Below are positions 1 to 8,505 of a stretch of DNA of 64,000 nucleotides, piece after piece (position 1 is the first letter of the stretch; every line of letters begins with the position of its first letter). The position numbers and the translations under genes were made by a program. This DNA comes from Amycolatopsis bullii. GTDB taxonomy: Bacteria > Actinomycetota > Actinomycetes > Mycobacteriales > Pseudonocardiaceae. Below the pieces are notes generated by a model. The model worked only from the letters and a program-made list of their open reading frames with translations. It searched no databases and was not told the DNA's origin. The DNA is taken from the NCBI RefSeq assembly GCF_014654205.1, contig NZ_BNAW01000010.1:117866-181865 (forward strand), in the 5' to 3' direction.

Positions 1-556
1 CCCAGTAGTTGACGTCGGCCGCGAAGTAGCGGTTGCCGTCCTTGAAGACCGGCAGCTCTTCGATCGTCTTGACCAGGCGCCCGGTCTCGACGTCGTAGAG
101 CCCGGCGCGGGTCGAGAAACCGGTCTGGGCGTAGGAGTCACCCGTGACGAACAGCGTCCAGTAGACGCGTTTGCCGTCCGGCGAAACGCGCGCGCGGCTC
201 GGCGTGCCGGGCAGGGCTTCGGTGTGGCGGACGGCGAGGTGGTCGTCGAGGACGAGGACGTCGGTGATGGCCGGGAGCGTGCCGGGCCGGACGGCCAGGC
301 ACACCGCCGTCTGCTTCGCCACCGCGAAGCGATCGCACTTCAGGCCACTGAGCTGCGGTTTCTTATCAGGCAGGCCGAGGGGGACGGCGCCGACGCGGCC
401 GGTCGCCGTGTCGCGGAACAGCAACTGGCCGGGCGCCAGGGTCACCGCGGCGGCGGGTTCGGCCGCCGCGGTGTCCTGCCGCGCGCTGAGTGTGTACGTG
501 ACGGCGGCAGCGACGAGAAGGGCCGTGCCGGTGAGGGCGAGGACGAGTTTCTTCAC
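1..556 (-). CDS. Secreted or membrane-anchored beta-propeller-like protein (3' end outside window)
   Basis: Only the N-terminal 185 codons are inside the window. The protein begins MKKLVLALTGTALLVAAA, a hydrophobic segment read as an uncleaved anchor or signal peptide (no lipobox cysteine seen), followed by an extracellular part. The stretch around residues 120-165 (SPDGKRVYW, then GLYDVETGRLV) resembles one blade of TolB/PD40-type beta-propellers. The GTG start is fixed by a 4-base GTGA overlap with the stop of the upstream MFS gene, so the two are probably translationally coupled. It is the last visible member of the phosphoesterase-MFS unit. The function is unknown; the propeller reading rests on one blade-like repeat. 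Confidence 0.7.
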   Translation of the reverse strand, partial: MKKLVLALTGTALLVAAAVTYTLSARQDTAAAEPAAAVTLAPGQLLFRDTATGRVGAVPLGLPDKKPQLSGLKCDRFAVAKQTAVCLAVRPGTLPAITDVLVLDDHLAVRHTEALPGTPSRARVSPDGKRVYWTLFVTGDSYAQTGFSTRAGLYDVETGRLVKTIEELPVFKDGNRYFAADVNYW

Positions 557-1785
557 GGGCGCACCGGTTTCGCGAAGGCGGCGGCGAGGGCGACGGCGGC
601 CAGGCAGACCGCGGCGACTCCCACCGCGGGCCGCAGGTCCCACAGCGTCCACGCCAGTCCGAAGAGGACGGAGGAGAGCATCCGGGCCACGGCCTGGCCC
701 GTCTGCACCACGGCCAGCCCGGTGGCGCGCAGGCCGGCCGGGATGAGCGGACCGGCCGCGGCCATGAGGACGCCGTCGGTGGCCGCGTAGAACACACCGT
801 GCAGGCCGAGCGCGACGACGGCGAGCCACAGCCCCGCCCGCGGGCCGCAGAGCAGCACCAGGGCCAGGCACAGGGCCGCGTGCCCGCCGAGGAACACCGG
901 CCAGCGGCCGACGCGGTCGGCGAGCTTGCCGAGCGGCACGGCCAGCAGCAGGTAGACCCCGGCCGTGCCGAGCGGCAGCAGCGGGAAGTACGTCGCCGCG
1001 ATCTCCCAGCGGCGCTGCAGGATCAGGTAGACGAACGAGTCGCCGACCGTGACCAGGCCCAGCATGGCCGCCCAGAGCGCCACGCGCCGGAAGTCCTGCT
1101 GCTTCAGCAGGCCTAACGCGGCTCGGGCGGACACCGCCGCGCGGTCGACGCTGCCGGGCCGGTCGCGGACGAACAGGGCCAGCAGCAGCACGGCGATGGC
1201 CGCGATGCAGAAGCTGGTGAAGAACACGCTGGTGTAGCTGCCGAGGCTCAGCGCGAGCACCGCCATCGCCACCAGCGGGCCGAGGAACGCGCCGACGGTG
1301 TCCATCGCCCGGTGCACCCCGAACGACCGGCCGAGGGTCGCCGGCTCGCTGGACAGCGAGATGAGCGCGTCACGCGGGCCGGTGCGCAGCCCCTTGCCGG
1401 TGCGGTCGGCGGCGAGGACCAGGCCGATGGCCGCGACCGACGAACCGGCCGCGACCAGGCCGAGCTTGCACACCGCGGACAAGCCGTACCCGAACCCGGC
1501 GACCGCCTTGAGCCGCCGCCACCGGTCGGCGAGGTGCCCGCCGAGCACCCGCACGACCGCGGTGGCGCCGGCGTAGAGCCCGTCGAGCAGCCCGAACTGC
1601 AGCGGGTTCAGGCCCAGGCCGAGCACCAGGTAGAGCGGGAGGACGGCGGTGACCATCTCCGACGAGACGTCGGTGACCAGGCTGACCATCCCGAGCGCCA
1701 CCACGTTGGCGGACACCCGCTTCAGCGCCGGTTTGCGGTCGGTCCCGGACGCCAGGTCCGAGGTACGGCTTGCCGCGATGTACAT
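553..1785 (-). CDS. MFS transporter
   Basis: A 410-residue integral membrane protein with about 11-12 hydrophobic segments. The sequence between the second and third segments, LADRWRRLKAV, is the cytoplasmic loop 2-3 signature of the major facilitator superfamily, and a related LADRVGRWPV lies in the second half. It probably exports or imports a small solute; nothing identifies the substrate. The ATG start at 1785 is preceded by a strong AGGAGG that overlaps the stop codon of the metallophosphoesterase gene upstream, so the pair is likely coupled. The 3' end overlaps the start of the next gene by 4 bases. An open frame continues upstream of this start, but it lies out of frame inside the phosphoesterase gene and is not coding. 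Confidence 0.88.
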   Translation of the reverse strand: MYIAASRTSDLASGTDRKPALKRVSANVVALGMVSLVTDVSSEMVTAVLPLYLVLGLGLNPLQFGLLDGLYAGATAVVRVLGGHLADRWRRLKAVAGFGYGLSAVCKLGLVAAGSSVAAIGLVLAADRTGKGLRTGPRDALISLSSEPATLGRSFGVHRAMDTVGAFLGPLVAMAVLALSLGSYTSVFFTSFCIAAIAVLLLALFVRDRPGSVDRAAVSARAALGLLKQQDFRRVALWAAMLGLVTVGDSFVYLILQRRWEIAATYFPLLPLGTAGVYLLLAVPLGKLADRVGRWPVFLGGHAALCLALVLLCGPRAGLWLAVVALGLHGVFYAATDGVLMAAAGPLIPAGLRATGLAVVQTGQAVARMLSSVLFGLAWTLWDLRPAVGVAAVCLAAVALAAAFAKPVRP

Positions 1786-1796
1786 GCCCGGGCCTC

Positions 1797-3392
1797 CTAG
1801 TGGCAGGTGTAGGTCGGGCTGTTGTCGAGGACCTTGCCGTCGACGCCGATGAGCTGCGTCTGGAACGTGGTGTCCGTCATCGAGAGCTTCAGGACGCCGA
1901 AGGTCTTCAGCAGCTTGGCGGTCGTCGCGTGCGCGGACCTCAGGTTGTAGAGGTTGGCGCCACCGCTGCCACCGACGATCTCGACCGGGCCTCCTGTGTC
2001 GGCCTTGCCGTCGGCGTTCTGCGGGACGAACCGCTCGTAGTCGTGGTCGTGGCCGTTGAGGACGAGATCGACCTTGTTGGCCACCAGCAGGTTCCACAGC
2101 TCGATGCTGTCGATGTTGTCGCCGTGGTCGCCCGAGCTCCACCGCGGGTGGTGGTAGTACGCCGCGACACAGCCCTTCTTGTTGTTGGCGAGGTCCTGCT
2201 TCAGCCAGGTGATCTGGGGCGGCTCGGCGAAGTCGTCGTGGGTGACGAAGTCGTTGGAGTCGAGGGCGATGAAGTGCCAGTTGCCCATTTCCCAGCTGTA
2301 GTACCGCTGGCCCTGCGGCTTGGCGATGGCGCCGAAGTACTGGTCGTAGCCGGTGAACCCGGAGTAGGACTCGTGGTTGCCCGGGATCGGGTGGGTGATG
2401 CTCTTGAACTTGCCCCACGTCTTGTCGTAGTAGTTCTTGAAGTCCGACAGCGTGGGTTCGTCGTACTGGTTGTCACCCATGGTGATCACGGCCGCGGGGT
2501 TCATGTTCTCGACGAGCTTCGCGGTCTTCGGGTGCACGCAGCTGGAGCTGCTCGCCGTGCACTGTTCGGCGATGTCACCGGCCGCGGCGAGGACGAACCC
2601 CGCGCTCCCGGCGGCGGTCTTGACGGTGATCGGCGCGCTCGCGGCGGAAACGTTCCCCGCGGCGTCGCGGGCGCGGACCGTGTAGGTGTAACTGGTGTCC
2701 GGGGCGAGCCCGGTGTCGGTGTAGGACGTCGTCACGCTGGTGGCGACCGCGGTGCCGTTGCGGAGGACGTCGTACCCGGTGACGCCGACGTTGTCGGTGG
2801 CGGCGCCCCAGGTCAGCGGGACGCTCGTGGCGGTCGCCGTGCCCGCGGTGAGGCCGGCCGGGGTGCTCGGGGCCTGGGTGTCGCCGGAGGAGTCCGTGGT
2901 GCCGAAGACCTGCATCTCCCAGAAGGAGTACCCGTAGCTCGTGCCGCGGGTGAGGCCGACGAAGCGCACGAAGCGGCCGCGGGCGGTGAGGCCGCCGAGG
3001 TCGTCGATCTTGCCGTCGCCGGTGTCGATGGTGGCGGCGGTGGTGAACGTCGTGCCGTCGTCGGAGACCTCGATGCGGTACTTCTTCGCGTACGCGGCCT
3101 CCCAGTTGAGGACGACGCGGTGGATGGTCGCCGGCTGGCCGAGGTCGATCCGCAGCCACTGCGGGTCGGAGCCTTCGGCGCTGGCCCAGCGGGTGGTGGT
3201 GCTCCCGTCGACGGCCTTGGCGCCGGTGTACGACGAGCTTTCGACCGTCGAAGTGGCGACCGGCTTTCCCTGGGACAGCAGGACATCGGCGGCCTGGGTG
3301 GTGGCGGCCGCGGCGATCGCGGAGGGCAGCAGAACCACGGCGGCGATCACCGGGGTGAGTCGGGCTAAAGGACGTAGTCGGGTCGACGGCAC
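1797..3392 (-). CDS. Secreted metallophosphoesterase with F5/8 type C and fibronectin III domains
   Basis: A 531-residue exported protein. A signal peptide (about residues 1-34, ending ATTQA) is followed by a discoidin/F5-8 type C carbohydrate-binding domain (about 36-165), a fibronectin type III domain (about 172-260) and a calcineurin-like phosphoesterase domain (about 265-531). The metal-binding motifs are visible in order: AAGDI, GDNQYD, GNHES, YYHHP and GHDHDYER. The architecture fits an extracellular phosphatase or phosphodiesterase docked on a polysaccharide; the substrate is not known. The GTG start at 3392 has AAGGAG 6 bases upstream. A perfect palindrome lies 57 bases before the start and may control the whole unit, which continues into the MFS gene. 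Confidence 0.9.
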   Translation of the reverse strand: MPSTRLRPLARLTPVIAAVVLLPSAIAAAATTQAADVLLSQGKPVATSTVESSSYTGAKAVDGSTTTRWASAEGSDPQWLRIDLGQPATIHRVVLNWEAAYAKKYRIEVSDDGTTFTTAATIDTGDGKIDDLGGLTARGRFVRFVGLTRGTSYGYSFWEMQVFGTTDSSGDTQAPSTPAGLTAGTATATSVPLTWGAATDNVGVTGYDVLRNGTAVATSVTTSYTDTGLAPDTSYTYTVRARDAAGNVSAASAPITVKTAAGSAGFVLAAAGDIAEQCTASSSSCVHPKTAKLVENMNPAAVITMGDNQYDEPTLSDFKNYYDKTWGKFKSITHPIPGNHESYSGFTGYDQYFGAIAKPQGQRYYSWEMGNWHFIALDSNDFVTHDDFAEPPQITWLKQDLANNKKGCVAAYYHHPRWSSGDHGDNIDSIELWNLLVANKVDLVLNGHDHDYERFVPQNADGKADTGGPVEIVGGSGGANLYNLRSAHATTAKLLKTFGVLKLSMTDTTFQTQLIGVDGKVLDNSPTYTCH

Positions 3393-3448
3393 GTCGCGCT
3401 CCTTACGGGCCTGGCGGTGGCTGGTGGGCTGCGGCGTCGGGGGAAATC

Positions 3449-3469
3449 AGTTAGGAAAGTTTCCTAACT
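3449..3469. promoter_or_regulatory. Perfect 21-bp palindrome, candidate operator
   Basis: Two 10-bp arms, AGTTAGGAAA and TTTCCTAACT, flank one central base. It lies 57 bases upstream of the metallophosphoesterase start in the leader or promoter. From memory, AT-rich palindromes of this TTAGGAAA/TTTCCTAA type occur upstream of Streptomyces genes for polysaccharide-degrading enzymes and are bound by ROK-family repressors such as CsnR; this is unverified. No regulator gene adjoins it. Confidence 0.6.
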
Positions 3470-3616
3470 AAGCGGACTGTAACGAGACCCTGTTCCGGCT
3501 GACAAGACTTGTCTTGCCCTTGAATCGGTCAAGAGGGTGAGTTTTTCACGATTCCCGCAGCTCAGCGCCTGTGCCGGTGAGCGGCATACTGCTCCGCGGC
3601 GCGGGACCGGAGGCGG

Positions 3617-4192
3617 TCAGCCGGCCTGCGGCGGCGCCTGGAGGCCCTGGAAGACGGCCGCGATCAGCCGCCGCCCCTGGGCCGCGCCGTCGTCGTTGTT
3701 CGCGACCCGCCACAGGAAGCTCATGAGCATGATGATGTCGGCGGGGTCGTGCCCGGGCGCGATGGTGCCCTCGGCCACACAGGCGTCGACGAGCTTCTTG
3801 ACCGCTGCGGAGGCCGGCCCCCAGGAGGCGTCGATCAGCTCCTGGGCCGCGGCGCTGTGCAGCGCGTCGCCGAGGCCGTGCTTGATGCGGATGTAGGCGG
3901 CGAGGGTCTCGAACCACTCGACGAAGGCGGCCTTCGCGGAGGAGTGGCGGGCCAGCACGTCGTCGGCCGTGGCGGTCAGGCGTTCGATGTCGTGCTGGTA
4001 GGCGGCGAGGATGAGGTCTTCGCGGGTCGGGAAGTGACGGTAGAGGGTTCCCGCGCCGACCCCGGCGCGCTTGGCGACTTCGCTCAGCGGCACCAGCGGG
4101 TTCTGGGCGAACAGCTCGTGGGCGGCTTCGATGATCGCGGTCCGGTTGCGCGCGGCGGCCTTGCGCTGGGTGCCGTACGTCCCGTCGGTCAT
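3617..4192 (-). CDS. TetR family transcriptional regulator
   Basis: About 191 residues. The N-terminal helix-turn-helix is clear: IIEAAHELFAQNP, then LSEVAKRAGVGAGTLYRHFP (about residues 20-62), the classical TetR DNA-binding signature. The C-terminal ligand domain is of the type seen in regulators annotated SbtR-like/TetR_C_33. In-frame starts also exist at 4210 and 4249; none has a convincing ribosome-binding site, and 4192 (MTDGTYG) is chosen because it leaves a normal-length N-terminal arm. The gene downstream on the same strand is not co-transcribed, and the flavoprotein upstream (4406-5464) is separated by about 210 bases, so that monooxygenase is the nearest plausible target. Confidence 0.88.
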   Translation of the reverse strand: MTDGTYGTQRKAAARNRTAIIEAAHELFAQNPLVPLSEVAKRAGVGAGTLYRHFPTREDLILAAYQHDIERLTATADDVLARHSSAKAAFVEWFETLAAYIRIKHGLGDALHSAAAQELIDASWGPASAAVKKLVDACVAEGTIAPGHDPADIIMLMSFLWRVANNDDGAAQGRRLIAAVFQGLQAPPQAG

Positions 4193-4405
4193 GCCCCGAT
4201 CATGCCTCATCGTCGACTTGCGGAGAATCGATGCGGCCCGTTCCGGCACCGATGGGGCTTACGCGGATCTCCTGCACTCAGGCTTTTCATTGTGGCGCAA
4301 TGGATTCCGATGATCACCCGATTCAGCGATGGCGTTCGCACACATGTTCGGTAGCTTGGGTTTATGGCTCCTTCGACCCACGCCTTCGCTCTTCGGCGAA
4401 GACCC

Positions 4406-5464
4406 TCAGCCCAGCAGTTTCCGGATCTCCGCCACCGCGGCCCGGCCGGCCCGGTTGGCGCCGACCGTGCTCGCCGAGGGCCCGTACCCGACGAGGTGCA
4501 GGCGTGGTTCGAGCACCACCCGCGTGCCGTCCATTTTGATACCGCCACCAGGCTCCCGGATGTGCAGCGGCGCGAGGTGATCGAGCGCCGCGCGGAAGCC
4601 GGTGGCCCACAGGATCACGTCGGCGTCGAACCGTTCGCCGTCCGCCCAGGCGACGCCTGCGGGCGTGATCCGCTCGAACATCGGCCGCCGGTCGAGGATC
4701 CCGGCGGCCCGGGCGGCGCGCACTTCCGGCGTCACAGCCAAATCCGTCACGCTGACCACGCTTTCGGGCGGCAGTCCGGCCCGGACGCGCTCGGCCACCT
4801 TGGCGACGGCACTGCGTCCCCAGTTCTCGCTGAAGGGCTCGTCCCGCCACACGGGCGGCCGGCGCGTGACCCAGGCCGTCGCCCGGGCGAGCGGGGCGAA
4901 CTCCATGAGCAGCTGAACGGCGGAGGCGCCCCCGCCGACCACGACCACTCGTCGATCGCGAAAGTCTTCGGGTCCAGCGTAGTCGGCGGTGTGCAGTTGC
5001 CGCCCGGCGAAGGTCTCCTGGCCGGGGTAGCGCGGCCAGAAAGGACGGTCCCAGGTTCCGGTGGCACTGATGACGGCCCGCGCGGCCCACGATTCGGCCG
5101 GGCTGGAGACGAGGAGCCGCTCCCCCGGCCGCGTCACGGACTGGACGTCGACCGGCCGGAGCACGGGAAGGTCGTAGACGCTTTCGAAGCGCGCAAAGTA
5201 CTCGGAGACGACTTCGGAGGCGGGACGCGTCACGTCCGGAGTGCCGAAAGCCATCCCGGGAAGGTCATGGATGCCGTGCACCTTCCCCAGGACCAGCGAC
5301 GGCCACCGGTACTGCCAGGCACCCCCGGCCCGCTTCCCGTGGTCGAGCACAACGAACCCGCTCCGGTTCCCGAACCCGGCCCGCCGCAGGTGATAGGCGG
5401 CGGACAACCCGGCCTGCCCGGCCCCGATGACCACAACATCCGTCTCGTGATCCGCGCCGCTCAT
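4406..5464 (-). CDS. Flavin-dependent monooxygenase / FAD-NAD(P)-binding oxidoreductase
   Basis: 352 residues. An N-terminal FAD-binding Rossmann motif (VVVIGAGQAGLSAAYHL) is followed by GGAWQYRW, and a second dinucleotide-binding motif VVVVGGGASAVQLL lies near residue 170, the arrangement of class B flavin monooxygenases and related CzcO-type oxidoreductases. ILWATGFR near the C terminus is the ATG motif common to these enzymes. The full Baeyer-Villiger fingerprint is not seen and the protein is shorter than most class B enzymes (450 or more), so CzcO-like is the safer label. A start 6 codons further upstream (GTG at 5482) is possible; ATG 5464 has GGA about 10 bases upstream. Confidence 0.85.
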   Translation of the reverse strand: MSGADHETDVVVIGAGQAGLSAAYHLRRAGFGNRSGFVVLDHGKRAGGAWQYRWPSLVLGKVHGIHDLPGMAFGTPDVTRPASEVVSEYFARFESVYDLPVLRPVDVQSVTRPGERLLVSSPAESWAARAVISATGTWDRPFWPRYPGQETFAGRQLHTADYAGPEDFRDRRVVVVGGGASAVQLLMEFAPLARATAWVTRRPPVWRDEPFSENWGRSAVAKVAERVRAGLPPESVVSVTDLAVTPEVRAARAAGILDRRPMFERITPAGVAWADGERFDADVILWATGFRAALDHLAPLHIREPGGGIKMDGTRVVLEPRLHLVGYGPSASTVGANRAGRAAVAEIRKLLG

Positions 5465-5877
5465 GAAGTGTCCAACGACCACCGCGGCGGGGTATTTCGC
5501 GCCTTACATCACAGCGGCCGAGTCGCGGTCAGGCCGCGGTCTCCGCTCCGCCCCGGCACCGCAGCTCGAACTACCCCCTCACCAGTCGCGACCAACCTCC
5601 TCGCTCTGAGACCCACGCTGAGGTCCGAGCCAGCCCTCACTCGGGCCGTCCATCCCGTGCCTCGCCGGTCGCGGCCCGATCTCCGCCCCGCACACACGCG
5701 CCGATCACTCCTCGCCGCCTTCCACACCGGGTGGCGCCAACAACCGCACCAACGCAAGGCCTCCACAGCACACCCGAGCTTTCCCGCACCGGAATCCCAG
5801 CTCGGTCGTGACCAGCCTCCGCACCCCGCGCACCCCGACCCGCCACCGCGGGCCACCCGCTCGCGCATCCGGTTGCC
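5465..5877. other. 413-base gap without a supported gene
   Basis: C-rich on the plus strand. A 119-codon frame on the minus strand (5509-5868) is full of Arg, Gly, Trp and Cys, lacks a recognisable domain and has no ribosome-binding site, so I do not call it. No convincing hairpin, repeat or RNA seen. It should hold the promoter of the flavoprotein and the terminator of the GGDEF gene. Confidence 0.5.
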
Positions 5878-7170
5878 CTACACCGCGACCTGGTTCCGCC
5901 CGGCCTCCTTGGCCCGGTACAGCGCGGCATCAGCGGTGCGGAGCACATCATCGAGCGTCGGCCCGGCGTCCGGATACCGCGCCACCCCGATCGACACCGA
6001 AAGGCCACTCACCCGGACCGTCCCCGTGCCCGTCGAAATCACCACGTTCAGCTCGCCCACCGCCACCCGCACCCGCTCGGCGATCGCCAGCACGTCCGCG
6101 CGGCCGATACCCGGCAGCAGGACCACGAACTCCTCACCGCCGAACCGGCCGACCGTGTCGCCCTGGCGCACCGAACCCGAGATCGCCACCGCGACCGCCG
6201 CCAGCACGTCGTCGCCGGTCAGGTGGCCGTACGTGTCGTTGATCCGCTTGAAGTGGTCCAAGTCGATCATCAGCACCGCGAAACCCCCGCCGGTGCCGCG
6301 GCGCTGGACGCGGGCGTGCTCGCGCGTCGCGGATTCGTGCCAGCCCGCGGTGTTGAGCAGCCCGGTCTTCTCGTCCGTGACGGCCGCGACCTGCAACTGC
6401 TGCTTCAACAGCAGGTACCGGTGCAGCAGCAGCAACGGCGCCACCACGAACACGACCAGCACCGGCTGCTCGACCAGCGCGAGCGCGGCGAGCCCACCCA
6501 GGCAGAGGGTCGCGAGCTCGAACGCGTTGTCCTCCCACGTGCCGATCAGGTCGGCCGCCGAGCGCTTGCTGGTGTACAGGTAGATGCCGGCCGCCACGAG
6601 GCCGACGTTCACCAGCTCGAACACCGCGGCCGCCAGGCAGAGCGCGAACAACCCGCGCGGCGTCTGCAACGGCGTCCCGTGCAACCCCAGCACCGCGAGA
6701 ACGGAGGAAGCAGCGAAACACGAGAGCATTGCCCAGGCCGTGCTCGCCACGAACCGGTGCGCGGGCCGCGTCCGGACCTGCCGCCACACCCGCACCCACA
6801 GGTGCGAGTAGAGCACCACGGCCAGCAGCGCCACCCAGGCCGGCGGGAGCAGGACGACACCGGCGAGGTACCAGACGGACGTGACGTTGATGTGCGTCTG
6901 CCCGCTCATCCACCGGCGCAGCCGCTCGATGCGGCGCGACATCTCGGCCTGCGCCACGCCGAGCGCGACCAGCACGGCGAACCAGCCCGGGCGCACCGGG
7001 CCACCGAACCCGGTGGCCAGCGCGGCACCGGTCGCGACGACGGCGAGCAGCTCGCAGCCGAGGGCGTAGGCGATCCAGCGGTTTTTCGCCCCGCCCCACA
7101 TCGCCCATCGCGCAGGCCAGCCCGGCCAGGTGGAAAGCGCATCCCGGCGCACGGCGGCCTGGGCTCTCAA
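5878..7170 (-). CDS. Membrane-bound diguanylate cyclase (GGDEF)
   Basis: 430 residues. About six to eight hydrophobic segments fill residues 30-265, then a GGDEF domain occupies about 268-430. The active-site motif is GGEEF (344-348) and a canonical inhibitory I-site, RQGD, lies at 335-338, exactly five residues before it, so the cyclase is probably active and feedback-inhibited by c-di-GMP. FKRINDTYGHLTGD is the conserved substrate-binding stretch. No EAL or HD-GYP partner occurs nearby. The N-terminal membrane module is not one I can name. The start is uncertain: the longest frame begins with TTG at 7170; ATG at 7101 would still keep all membrane segments. Confidence 0.88.
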   Translation of the reverse strand: MRAQAAVRRDALSTWPGWPARWAMWGGAKNRWIAYALGCELLAVVATGAALATGFGGPVRPGWFAVLVALGVAQAEMSRRIERLRRWMSGQTHINVTSVWYLAGVVLLPPAWVALLAVVLYSHLWVRVWRQVRTRPAHRFVASTAWAMLSCFAASSVLAVLGLHGTPLQTPRGLFALCLAAAVFELVNVGLVAAGIYLYTSKRSAADLIGTWEDNAFELATLCLGGLAALALVEQPVLVVFVVAPLLLLHRYLLLKQQLQVAAVTDEKTGLLNTAGWHESATREHARVQRRGTGGGFAVLMIDLDHFKRINDTYGHLTGDDVLAAVAVAISGSVRQGDTVGRFGGEEFVVLLPGIGRADVLAIAERVRVAVGELNVVISTGTGTVRVSGLSVSIGVARYPDAGPTLDDVLRTADAALYRAKEAGRNQVAV

Positions 7171-7395
7171 GAGCCGAGGCCACAGACGTGACGAACCGGC
7201 ATCGTGACGTACCCCTTGCGCGAAGTTCGGCCGACCAGGTAGCCCAGCGTAGCCGTTCCGGCGTGCCGCGTCGCCAGTCCGGGCGAATTGCGGGCATTGC
7301 CGCGGCCCGAAGACCCGCGCTAAGTAGATCGGCGCAGGTCAGCGCCGCTCACCATCGGGGCAGGCCGAATCGCGCCTCCGGCCGCGGGCCGCCGG

Positions 7396-8427
7396 TCACT
7401 TGCGCAGCGCGCGGACGACCGCCACCAGCCCGGCCACCGCGGCGACGGCAACCAGCACCGGGACCACCCGCTTGAGCACGGACTGCCCCGCGTAGTCGAG
7501 CAGGTCAATCGCTTCGGTTTCGGGCGGCGCCGGCACGCTGTGCAGCGCGGGCCGCTCCGCCGGCTTGGCCTTCGGCTCGGTGTTGATCTCCGCAGTGGTC
7601 GGCGCCGGCTTGACCGCGGGCTGCGGCTTGGCCACCGGCTCGGCCGCAGCCGCCGGCATGCCCTGCTCCGCCACCGGCTTCGCGGCCGCCTCAGCCACCG
7701 GCACACCCCCGGCGGCAGCCGAGGAGGCTTCCTTCGCCGAGCCACTCTCGGCCGACGCGGCCTCAGCGGGAGCGCCCTTCACCGGCGCACCCTCAGCCGA
7801 CGCGCCCGGAGCGGAACCGCCCTTCGCCGCGGCACTCCCGGTCGCGGCCTGAGCGGAACCACCCTCCGCCGCCCCACCCCCAGCCGGCGCAGGCCCAACA
7901 GAACCGCCCTTCGCCGCCGTCTCGGCCGGTGCCGCCTGGGCGGCCGCCTGTCCCGCCGAAGCCTGCGAGGCCGCCGCTTCCTTCGCCGGGGCGAGCTTGC
8001 CCGACAGGCAGCCCGCGAACGTGTCCAGGATCTTGCCGCCCACCTCGCTGATCAACCCGCGGCCGAACTGGGCCGGCTTGCCCGTGATCGCCAGGTCGGT
8101 CGCCACCGCTCCGCGGGTTCCGCCGTCCGTCTCCGTCAACGTCAGCGTCACCGTGGCCGCCGCCGTGCCTGCTCCGCGGGAGTCCTTGCCCGAGGCCTTG
8201 ATCGTCACCTTGTGCGCGGCTTCGTCCTTCTCGAGGAACTCGCCGTTCCCCTTGTACAACAACGAAATCGGCCCCAACTTGACCTTCACCGTTCCGCTGA
8301 ACTTGTCCCCTTCGACCTTGGTCAGCGTGGCACCCGGCATGCACGGGGCGACGCGCTCGGGGTCGACGACCGCCTGCCAGACCTCGCCGATCGGAGCCGG
8401 GACGGTGAATTCGTGGTCGAGCCGCAC
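7396..8427 (-). CDS. coxG: CoxG-like SRPBCC protein with membrane anchor
   Basis: 343 residues. Residues 1 to about 145 are the CO dehydrogenase subunit G (CoxG)/SRPBCC domain: FTVPAPIGEVWQAVVDPERV, CMPGATLT and the closing GRGLISEVGGKILDTFAGCL. A long low-complexity Ala/Pro/Glu/Ser linker of about 150 residues follows, then a single transmembrane helix (VVPVLVAVAAVAGLVAVV) and a short basic tail. CoxG proteins are thought to recruit molybdenum hydroxylases to the membrane; the linker and anchor fit a tether. The GTG start at 8427 has AAGGAGG 7 bases upstream. It follows coxM by 78 bases and closes the coxSLMG set. Confidence 0.9.
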   Translation of the reverse strand: MRLDHEFTVPAPIGEVWQAVVDPERVAPCMPGATLTKVEGDKFSGTVKVKLGPISLLYKGNGEFLEKDEAAHKVTIKASGKDSRGAGTAAATVTLTLTETDGGTRGAVATDLAITGKPAQFGRGLISEVGGKILDTFAGCLSGKLAPAKEAAASQASAGQAAAQAAPAETAAKGGSVGPAPAGGGAAEGGSAQAATGSAAAKGGSAPGASAEGAPVKGAPAEAASAESGSAKEASSAAAGGVPVAEAAAKPVAEQGMPAAAAEPVAKPQPAVKPAPTTAEINTEPKAKPAERPALHSVPAPPETEAIDLLDYAGQSVLKRVVPVLVAVAAVAGLVAVVRALRK

Positions 8428-8505
8428 GGGCCGACCTCCTTCCTGAAAGCGGACGGGTCCGCTGCCCACCCTAGCCGCCGCCGAAGCGGCGGCCAGGGTG
8501 AAGCG

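Noticed and set aside
5509..5868. 119-codon minus-strand frame in the 5.5-5.9 kb gap
   Set aside because: No ribosome-binding site, no domain, and a composition like random GC-rich DNA.
4364..6583. 739-codon plus-strand open frame opposite the flavoprotein and GGDEF gene
   Set aside because: Low-complexity Arg/Pro translation; both minus-strand genes have full motif sets.
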